Source of the DNA: Candidatus Krumholzibacteriia bacterium
Lineage (GTDB): Bacteria; Krumholzibacteriota; Krumholzibacteriia; Krumholzibacteriales; Krumholzibacteriaceae
NCBI GenBank assembly: GCA_026387805.1
Contig: JAPLKY010000194.1
Span: 1-6,634 of the forward strand
Direction of reading: 5' to 3'
Length of the DNA stretch: 6,634 nucleotides
Shown: in pieces, positions 1 to 5,800 of the stretch
How positions within the stretch are numbered: the first letter of the stretch is position 1
Layout of the letters: each line of letters starts with the position of its first letter
Translations under genes and position numbers: made by a program
Notes under the pieces: model-generated
What the model saw: the letters and a program-made list of their open reading frames with translations, nothing else
Database searches by the model: none
Told to the model about the DNA's origin: nothing

Positions 1-2
1 GT

Positions 3-347
3 CAGGAAAAATACGCGGATGACCTCCTGACGGTTCGCAGCTGGCCGGTAATGGTAACCGGCTTGATCTATCCGCTGCCCATGATCTATGGGGCCATGGG
101 CTTCGGCTGGTACAACACAACATTCGATTATGACCAAAACAGGTTGCCGCTTCTCAAAGACGAGACGGCGCAGAAAGTCGGCTGGCATTTCGGCGGCGGC
201 GTGGAGCTGCCCGTCGGAACAAAGGTCAAATTGACGGCCGATATTCGCTACGTCTTCCTGAATTACGATTTCAAGGAAATCCCGGGACACGGCGATATGA
301 GCAGCAACTTCTATGTCCTCACCGCGGGATTACTGTTCGGTCTTTAG
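3..347 (+). CDS. Outer-membrane beta-barrel protein, C-terminal part (5' end outside window)
   Basis: The reading frame is open to the left edge (first full codon at base 3), so only the last 114 residues are visible; the ATG at 51 is internal, not a start. The visible protein alternates amphipathic strands rich in Gly, Tyr, Phe and Trp with polar turns: 'YGAMGFGWYNTTFDY', then 'GWHFGGGVELPVGTKVKL', 'ADIRYVFLNYDF' and a last strand 'NFYVLTAGLLFGL' ending at the stop TAG. This is the usual pattern of the last four or so strands of a small 8-stranded OmpW/OmpA-type barrel (porin-family 'outer membrane beta-barrel' proteins). The role would be structural or transport in the outer membrane; no substrate can be read from the sequence. 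It lies 22 nt upstream of another predicted barrel gene and is probably co-transcribed with it. The barrel class is fairly secure; the exact family is not. Confidence 0.8.
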   Translation, partial: QEKYADDLLTVRSWPVMVTGLIYPLPMIYGAMGFGWYNTTFDYDQNRLPLLKDETAQKVGWHFGGGVELPVGTKVKLTADIRYVFLNYDFKEIPGHGDMSSNFYVLTAGLLFGL

Positions 348-355
348 GCACTATC

Positions 356-362
356 AAGGAGG
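356..362 (+). promoter_or_regulatory. Shine-Dalgarno AAGGAGG fixing the start at 370
   Basis: A full-strength AAGGAGG lies 7 nt before the ATG at 370. The same frame also has an ATG at 313, but that lies inside the preceding gene, lacks such a site and would put 19 polar residues before the signal peptide. The site therefore decides for 370. Confidence 0.85.
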
Positions 363-369
363 AAATAGT

Positions 370-1008
370 ATGGGGATCTCTCGAATCGTTCTCGTCGCAT
401 GTTTGGCTCTGTGCTTCGCGCTGCCGGCCGCGGCTCAGTACATCGGTGTCCTGCAGTCCGCCGAGACGATGGATCGCGGCACCTTCAAGCTTATGGTCGC
501 CCCGATCATGGCATTCGGCAAGCACGGAGCGGACGAAGAGCTCGGACTCGCGGTTCGTGGCGGGTATGCATTCACCGAACATTTCGACGCCGAAGCCAAG
601 CTGGGCTTCTTCGAGAATGGCACATACATCGGCGCGGATGGCGAGTATTGGATCTATCGGGGTACGGAACAGGAACAAAAAACCGGCTTTGACTTCTCGT
701 TGACGGGAGGCCTCCACTATATGCTCGGGAGCGATAATCGTTTCGACGTGATGGGGTTTGATATCACCCCGCAGCTGAGCGGGCATGTCACCCCGAAGCT
801 GGAGCTGTGCGGCGCTCTGGATCTCTCGTTCGAGTCGATCCAGGATGCCCCGCCGATGGTCGACGATTCGTTCACGAGATTGCACCTCGTGCCCGGAATC
901 GAGTACAGCCTGTCCGAGACGCTCGACCTGGTCGCCGAGTTCGGCATAGCGATCAACGATGATTCGTTCAACTATGTGGGCGCCGGCATAACGTATTACG
1001 TCCGTTGA
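370..1008 (+). CDS. Exported outer-membrane beta-barrel protein (212 aa)
   Basis: The ATG at 370 follows AAGGAGG and gives a classic Sec signal peptide: short N-terminus with Arg5, hydrophobic core 'IVLVACLALCFALP', and a probable cleavage site A-A-A|Q around residues 20-22. The mature protein of about 190 residues is a run of alternating strands with Gly and aromatic residues ('FKLMVAPIMAFGKHG', 'LGLAVRGGYAFTEHFDAEA', 'FDFSLTGGLHYML', 'ITPQLSGHVTPKLELCGAL', 'LHLVPGIEYSLSETLDLVAE'). It ends in a strand with paired aromatics, 'YVGAGITYYVR'. That is the pattern of an 8- to 10-stranded outer-membrane barrel. It differs from the barrel upstream, so the two are not an obvious recent duplication. 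I infer co-transcription with both flanking genes (22 nt before, 20 nt after). No specific ligand or function can be assigned; a surface-stability or small-molecule channel role is possible but unproven. Confidence 0.85.
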   Translation: MGISRIVLVACLALCFALPAAAQYIGVLQSAETMDRGTFKLMVAPIMAFGKHGADEELGLAVRGGYAFTEHFDAEAKLGFFENGTYIGADGEYWIYRGTEQEQKTGFDFSLTGGLHYMLGSDNRFDVMGFDITPQLSGHVTPKLELCGALDLSFESIQDAPPMVDDSFTRLHLVPGIEYSLSETLDLVAEFGIAINDDSFNYVGAGITYYVR

Positions 1009-1012
1009 CAGC

Positions 1013-1020
1013 GAGAGGAG
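1013..1020 (+). promoter_or_regulatory. Shine-Dalgarno GAGAGGAG fixing the start at 1029
   Basis: GAGAGGAG ends 8 nt before the ATG at 1029. A TTG at 1005, overlapping the previous stop, is in the same frame but would add eight polar residues before a clean membrane segment. The ATG at 1021 reads only three codons before a stop. The site favours 1029. Confidence 0.75.
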
Positions 1021-1028
1021 ATGAAACG

Positions 1029-1250
1029 ATGAGCACAGCAAAAGGTGTGGCAATCGTATTGATCGTGGCCGGCATTGTCGGTCTCATGTATGGCAAGTTC
1101 GTCTACACCAAGGATACCCACAAAGCCCAGATAGGCTCGGTCGAGCTTTCCGTTCAGGAAAAACGCACCGTCAACGTCCCCCTCTGGGCCGGCGTGGGGG
1201 CGATAGTGGTCGGTGGTGCTCTGCTGCTTGTGCCGCACAAGAAGAGCTAG
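1029..1250 (+). CDS. Small membrane protein with two transmembrane segments (73 aa)
   Basis: The protein is a helical hairpin: membrane segment 1 at about residues 6-22 (start 'KGVAIVLIVAGIVGLMYG'), a polar middle at 23-49 with 'FVYTKDTHKAQIG' and 'ELSVQEKRTVNVP', and membrane segment 2 at about 50-68 ('LWAGVGAIVVGGALLLV'), then a basic tail 'PHKKS'. From memory, short bacterial membrane proteins with this layout ('YT...', an 'ELSV.EK' stretch, 'PLWAGVGAIVVGG') are widespread and are usually annotated as hypothetical or DUF3185-like. I cannot verify the family here. Both termini are probably on the same side of the inner membrane, with the positive tail suggesting cytoplasm. It starts 20 nt after the upstream barrel gene, so it is likely the last gene of the same operon. 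That context suggests an envelope-related role, but no function is known to me. The gene itself is well supported by its RBS, length and hydrophobic pattern. Confidence 0.8.
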   Translation: MSTAKGVAIVLIVAGIVGLMYGKFVYTKDTHKAQIGSVELSVQEKRTVNVPLWAGVGAIVVGGALLLVPHKKS

Positions 1251-1266
1251 CTATTGCCTTCTCCGC

Positions 1267-1284
1267 TGTTCCTCAGCCGGAACA
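1267..1284 (+). repeat. Inverted repeat TGTTCC-6 nt-GGAACA
   Basis: There are perfect 6-bp arms around a 6-nt centre, starting 17 nt after the stop of the small membrane protein gene. It could be a weak hairpin at the end of that operon or an operator-like palindrome. No U-run follows, so it is not a standard intrinsic terminator. Confidence 0.4.
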
Positions 1285-1300
1285 AGAATATCGAAGCGTA

Positions 1301-1329
1301 CCGGGATCCCGATCGCATCGCGATCCCGG
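1301..1329 (+). repeat. Strong inverted repeat between genes (terminator or mRNA hairpin)
   Basis: The left arm CCGGGATC (1301-1308) pairs with GATCCCGG (1322-1329). After one C-C mismatch, an inner stem CGAT/ATCG closes a 3-nt loop CGC. The whole 29-nt element is therefore one near-perfect hairpin of 12 pairs. It sits midway between the small membrane protein gene and the secreted-protein gene. No T-run follows directly, so a Rho-independent terminator of textbook type is not supported. It may act as an mRNA-stabilising 3' end, an attenuator, or a binding palindrome ahead of 1379. Confidence 0.5.
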
Positions 1330-1365
1330 CGGTGCAGGGAGTAGTGTGTTTCAATCGAATGGATC

Positions 1366-1372
1366 AGGAAGG
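1366..1372 (+). promoter_or_regulatory. Shine-Dalgarno AGGAAGG fixing the start at 1379
   Basis: AGGAAGG lies 6 nt before the ATG at 1379. An in-frame GTG at 1346 would add 11 polar residues ahead of an otherwise ideal signal peptide (Met-Lys-Lys then a hydrophobic core). The site and the peptide both favour 1379. Confidence 0.8.
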
Positions 1373-1378
1373 TGCCCT

Positions 1379-2530
1379 ATGAAAAAAATTGCCGCAGTGT
1401 CGATTTCGCTCTGTCTCGCGCTATTGTTCGTCGCATCAGCCGCCTTCGGCGCGGGCCGCAGCGCGCCCATCGTTATCAATCATCTCTGCGCCGATCTGGC
1501 AGCGATCCCGCCGGACGCGATCGTGACCGCGCAGAGCGTGTGCAAGTGGCACTATGCGAGGCTCTCGCACGGGCGGCAGCTCATGGAAGGGTTCGGCATC
1601 ATCGAGGCCGCCGATCCCTTCTACGCGGCCATATGGCCGAAATCGGGGGGCTCGCTCCCCGTCGCGCCCGGCATGCTGTGCATCTATACCGACGCGGTCG
1701 CCTCCGACAGCTACTGGCGGGGTTCGGGGATCAATACCACCCGGAGCATTCTCAACGGGACGCCCGCGCTGAACATCTCGGCCATGTCCTGGTGCAGCGA
1801 GCTCAACACGGCATCGGAGAGCTACGTTCAGGAATACCTCACGGCGATGCAGACGCTCGAGGGCGAGTTCCCGAACGTCACGTTCGTGTACTTCACCGGC
1901 AACGGCCAGGAGAGCGGCTCGTACGGGTATACCAGGGCCCTGCGCAACGAGCAGATCAGGAATTTTTGCATCGCGAACAACAAGGTTCTCTATGATTTCG
2001 AGGATCTCGACTCCTGGTGGTACAATCCGGCGACGCAGCAATGGGAGCATTCGACCTACGAATATAGCGGCTTCACGGTTCCCGTCGAACACCCCAATCT
2101 CGCTGGCAACGACGCCGAACATACCTCATATGCGAGCTGCGAGCAGAAGGGGCGCGCCGCGTGGTGGATGATGGCCGTCCTGGCGGGCTGGTCGGCGAGA
2201 ACGGACGTGGGCGACGACGAATCGGACGATCCTGTTCCGAACCGGCCTCCGTATGAGGGCTTCGAGCTCTCGTGCCATCCGAATCCCTGCAACCCCGCGG
2301 CGACGATCGATTTCTCCCTCGCCTCTTCCGGGCGCGCGAGTCTCGCGATCTACGACGCGCAAGGCAGGCTCGTGAGGACGCTCGTCGAAGGAACGCTCGT
2401 CGGGGGTTCGCACTCCGTTATCTGGAACGGCACGAACGGATCGGGCGCCCGTGTCGCTTCGGGGGTCTATTTCTCCCGGATAGTCGCGGATAAGAAATCG
2501 GCCACGAAGAAGATCCTCCTCCTCAGATAG
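1379..2530 (+). CDS. Secreted SGNH-hydrolase-like protein with C-terminal FlgD-like Ig domain (383 aa)
   Basis: Residues 1-25 are a Sec signal peptide (MKK, hydrophobic 'LCLALLFVASAAFGA'). Residues about 30-271 resemble a group of secreted proteins that I recall as SGNH/GDSL-like: 'INHLCADLAAIP' near the start, 'HYARLSHGRQLMEG' at 58-71, 'SAMSWCSEL' at 134-142, 'YVQEYLTAMQTLEGEFPNVT' at 149-168 leading to 'FVYFTGN' (169-175), 'RNEQIRNFCIANNKVLYDF' at 189-207, and 'HTSYASCEQKGRAAWWMMA' at 248-266. Ser63-His64, Asn175 and His248 are candidate active-site residues, but the catalytic set is unproven and a non-enzymatic binding role is possible. An acidic, proline-containing linker (272-297) leads to a FlgD-type Ig module (about 298-383): 'CHPNPCNPAATIDFSL', 'AIYDAQGRLVRTL', 'HSVIWNGTNGSGARVASG', end 'KKILLLR'. 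This module is a common C-terminal domain of exported proteins in FCB bacteria and may serve in secretion or surface anchoring. The substrate is unknown; an ester or glycan is a guess from the fold. It is probably transcribed separately from, or distal to, the barrel operon. Confidence 0.85.
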   Translation: MKKIAAVSISLCLALLFVASAAFGAGRSAPIVINHLCADLAAIPPDAIVTAQSVCKWHYARLSHGRQLMEGFGIIEAADPFYAAIWPKSGGSLPVAPGMLCIYTDAVASDSYWRGSGINTTRSILNGTPALNISAMSWCSELNTASESYVQEYLTAMQTLEGEFPNVTFVYFTGNGQESGSYGYTRALRNEQIRNFCIANNKVLYDFEDLDSWWYNPATQQWEHSTYEYSGFTVPVEHPNLAGNDAEHTSYASCEQKGRAAWWMMAVLAGWSARTDVGDDESDDPVPNRPPYEGFELSCHPNPCNPAATIDFSLASSGRASLAIYDAQGRLVRTLVEGTLVGGSHSVIWNGTNGSGARVASGVYFSRIVADKKSATKKILLLR

Positions 2531-2546
2531 CGGCGCGAACGCCGCT
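2529..2546 (+). terminator. Hairpin including the end of the stop codon (first of two)
   Basis: AGCGGCG (2529-2535) and CGCCGCT (2540-2546) form a perfect 7-bp stem closed by CGAA. The left arm includes the last two bases of the TAG stop at 2528-2530. No U-run follows. With the next hairpin it probably protects or ends the 3' end of the secreted-protein mRNA. Confidence 0.45.
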
Positions 2547-2556
2547 GCGGCATATC

Positions 2557-2586
2557 GAGGGGAAGCGCCTTGAGGTGCTTCCCCTC
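2557..2586 (+). terminator. Probable transcription terminator hairpin after the secreted-protein gene
   Basis: GAGGGGAAGC (2557-2566) and GCTTCCCCTC (2577-2586) form a perfect 10-bp stem with a 10-nt loop, starting 27 nt after the stop codon. The stem is strong and well placed, but the downstream sequence (ACCTCGATAAT) lacks a proper T-tract. Termination may need Rho, or the hairpin may act as a 3'-end stabiliser. Confidence 0.6.
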
Positions 2587-2791
2587 ACCTCGATAATCGC
2601 CGGGCACAAACCGTTTCCTCCTATGCATTATGCACATATCCGCATCCCGTTCGCGTCCATGCCGCGCGCGAGCTCCCCGCCGTCGTATGGGACTAAAGGC
2701 CGGACACGGCATGCTATCGTGCCGCGCCGAGATCGCCGCATGGTCCCAAGGTCCCACGGCTTCCGCGGACCCGAGCCGGGCGGCATGCCCG

Positions 2792-2820
2792 TTGCGAATG
2801 GATAGAGTGCGGGCGATTAT
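2792..2820 (+). promoter_or_regulatory. Candidate sigma-70-type promoter for the kinase gene
   Basis: TTGCGA (2792-2797) and GATTAT (2815-2820) each match 4 of 6 consensus bases with an ideal 17-nt spacing, about 55 nt before the kinase start. Matches of this strength arise by chance, and the promoter consensus of this lineage is unknown, so this is only a suggestion. Confidence 0.25.
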
Positions 2821-2862
2821 CCGACACGGGCGGCGCCGTATGCTTGCATTACTTTCATTCGC

Positions 2863-2867
2863 GAAGG
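2863..2867 (+). promoter_or_regulatory. Shine-Dalgarno GAAGG before the kinase start at 2875
   Basis: GAAGG lies 7 nt before the ATG at 2875. The only upstream in-frame interval runs back to a TAG at 2803-2805 and holds no ATG, GTG or TTG, so 2875 is the first possible common start codon. Confidence 0.65.
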
Positions 2868-2874
2868 CAATCTG

Positions 2875-5800
2875 ATGAAATCGGATTTGACGCTCTATCA
2901 GACGCCGGGTGCGAGCACCCTGCTCCTCGATAACACCCTGTTTGCCCGAATCATCGATTCGCTCCCCATTCCGATGTGCGTCCTGGATGCATGCGATCTC
3001 ACCCTTCTCACGGCCAACGCCGCCGCCCGCGCCGAGGACGCATTCTGGCAGTGCGCGAATCGATGCTCACGCCCCCTGACCGGATCTTCCGCCGAAGCGA
3101 GCACCGGCTGCGCCGCGTACAAGGCGCTCGCCACTCGCATCCATGCGATCCGGGAGCACAGGAGGACGGATGCGAGCGGCGCCGTCCGAACCTACGAGAT
3201 GCACGCTCATCCGATCCTCGGCTCCAAGAATAATCTCATCTTCATCGTCGAGTATATGCTCGACGTCACCGATCGCTCCCGGGCGGAGCAATCCCGACGG
3301 GAAAGCGACGAACGATTCCGGCAGGTCGCCGAGAATGCGATCGAATGGATCTGGGAAGTGGACGCGGACGGCGTGTACCGCTACTGCAATCCCATGGTGC
3401 AACAGTTCCTTGGATACGCGCCGGACGAGCTGGTAGGGAAAATGCATTTCTACGACCTTTTTGCCCCCTCGATACGGGAAGAGTTCAAGATCGCGGCGAT
3501 GGCGGCGTTCGAGCGCAAGGAACCGTTCCGGACCTTCATCAATCCGAACATCCACAAGAACGGCTCGATCGTCATCCTGGAAACGGGCGGCGTCCCGGTG
3601 CTGGATAGCGAGGGAAACCTGCTCGGATATCGGGGAACGGACCTTGACGTCACGACGCGGATGGAATACGAACGTCAATTGCGGCAGTACTCCGACATCG
3701 TGCTGAGCATGCAGGTCGGCCTGTACGTGTACCGGCTCGACGATCCCGATGACGACAAGAGCCTTCGTCTCGTAGCCTTGAATCCCGCCTCGCTCGCCAT
3801 CGTCAACCTCCCGGAGGATAAGGTGATCGGCCGGAAGATAGACGATATTTTCCCGGGCCTCGGAGAGCTCGGCGTTCGCGGGCAGTTCGCCGACGTGGTC
3901 CGCACGGGAATCCCTTTCGAGAATAAGGAATTCTTCTACGGCGACTCGAACGTCGGATCTTCCTGGTTCGCCTTTAAGGCCTTTCCTCTGCCGGATAGCT
4001 GTGTCGGAGTTCTGTTCGAAACCATCACCGAGCGAAAACGCATGGAAGAGGCGCTGTATCGAGCAAAGGATTACGCCGAGAATCTGATTCGAACGGCGAA
4101 CGCAATCGCCGTCGTGCTGGATGCGAACGGATCGATTCAGGTCTTCAACGAAGCCGCCGAGAGGATCACCGGATATTCCCTGGCGGAATTGAAGGATCGC
4201 AGCTGGTTTGAAACACTCGTGCCCAAAGATCGCTACCCGGACGTTTGGGAGTCTTTCGCCCGCTTGCCGTCGGGAAATCTGCCGAAGAACTTCGAGAATC
4301 CCATCCTCACGAAATCGGGGGAAGAGCGATACATCGTCTGGCAGAACAATGAAATCAGGGATCAGGGCAAGATCGTCGGCACGATATCCTTCGGTATAGA
4401 CATCACCGATCGCAAGCACGCCGAAGAGGCCGAGCGGCGCGACAAGGCCTTCCTCGATCAGCTCATCGAGACCGCACGCGAGGGAATCGTCGTCTGCGAC
4501 AACGAGGGCCACGTGCTTCGGATCAACGACGAGTTCATGAGGCTGTTCGGCTTCTTGCGTCATGAAGCGCTCGGAAGAGTCATCGACGACCTTGTGGCGC
4601 CCGACGATCTCCGCGACAGCGCCTACGCGATCACCGGCGACGTGGCGAGCGGTAATCGCATAAACTTCGAGACGCGGCGACGGCGAAAAGACGGTTCGAT
4701 CATCGACGTGTCCGTGATCGCCTCTCCGATCGTGATCGACGGAGAACAGGTCGCCGTCTACGCCATCTATCGGGACATCACCGATCGCAAGCGGGCCGAA
4801 GAGGCGGAGCGGCGCGACAAGGCCTTTCTCGATCAGCTCATCGCGACCGCCAGCGAGGGCATCGTCGTCCACGACAACGACGGCCGCGTCCTCCGGATCA
4901 ACGACGAGTTCCAGCGTTTGTTCGGCTACTCGCGAGACGAGGCGGTCGGAAGACTCATCGACGATCTCGTGGCCCCCGATGAGCTCCGCGATCGCGCAAA
5001 CGAACTCACCGGCGAAGTGGCGCACGGCAGGCGCATAAACTTCGAGACGCGGCGGCGGCGAAAAGACGGTTCGACCATTGAAGTCTCCGTGATCGCCTCC
5101 CCGATCGTGATCGACGGCGAACAGGTCGCCGTCTACGCCATCTACCGGGATATCACGGACCGCAAGCGGACGGAAGAGGCGCTCCGAATCAGCGAGGAGA
5201 AATACCGCAGGATCACCGAGAGCACGAGCGACGTCATCTTTCAGGTCGACGCGGAGATCCATCTCACCTACGTCAGCCCGCAGGTTTCGCACTTCGGCTA
5301 CACGCCGGATGAATTGGCGTCCCGCGATATGCTGGAGTTCGTCCATCCCGACGACCGGGCCGAAGTGGTCCGGAGCTTCCGGGAAACGATGACAACGGGG
5401 GTCGAAACCATGAGCAGGTTCCGCGTCCTGGACAAGAATGGCGCGGCGACGTGGATCGAGGAGAACGGCCACGTCCTGCGCGACGATTCCGGCAATCCCG
5501 TCGGATACACCGGAATCCTGCGCGACCTGAGCGAGCGCATCGAGGCGGAAAAGGAACTCTGGCAGGCGAAGGAAGAGGCCGAGCAGGCCAATAAGGCGAA
5601 GAGCCAGTTCATCGCGAACGTGAGCCACGAAATCAGAACGCCCATGAACGCAATCATCGGCTTCACCGACATGATGATGGAGGACGATCTGACGAACGAA
5701 CAACGCGAGCACGCGGAAATCGTCAAGATGAGCGCCGACGCGCTCCTCTCTCTCATCAACGACGTCCTCGATTTCTCGAAGATCGAGGCGGGAAAGCTCG

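Larger units (their letters stand above)
2587..2874. other. Non-coding interval before the kinase gene
   Basis: With the two hairpins just before it, this makes a 344-nt stretch without a credible gene. Short open frames here on both strands have no Shine-Dalgarno, no recognisable domain, and arginine- and proline-rich translations typical of GC-rich noise. Visible structure is limited to TGCATTATGCA at 2624-2634, a stem-loop CGGCATG-CTAT-CGTGCCG at 2707-2724 (7 pairs including one G-T), and a direct repeat of GGTCCCA at 2742-2748 and 2750-2756. A weak promoter candidate lies near 2792-2820. It probably holds the promoter and leader of the kinase gene. Confidence 0.6.

Noticed and set aside
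319..1053. A 244-codon minus-strand open frame under the second barrel gene
   Set aside because: It is codon-aligned antisense of the 370-1008 gene, which has a strong ribosome site, signal peptide and barrel pattern. The antisense translation shows none of these.
1436..2122. A 228-codon minus-strand open frame under the secreted-protein gene
   Set aside because: It is also a codon-aligned shadow with an Arg-, Gly- and Val-rich translation and no ribosome site. The sense protein matches a recognisable secreted architecture.
2575..2875. Short plus-strand open frames (76 and 81 codons) in the gap before the kinase
   Set aside because: They have no Shine-Dalgarno and Arg/Pro/Ala-rich translations, overlap each other in different frames, and one begins inside a terminator hairpin.
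4399..5178. Possible mobile element or CRISPR-like repeat because of the 375-bp direct repeat
   Set aside because: The repeat stays in frame, encodes complete PAS domains, and has no terminal inverted repeats, spacers or transposase. It is an internal domain duplication.
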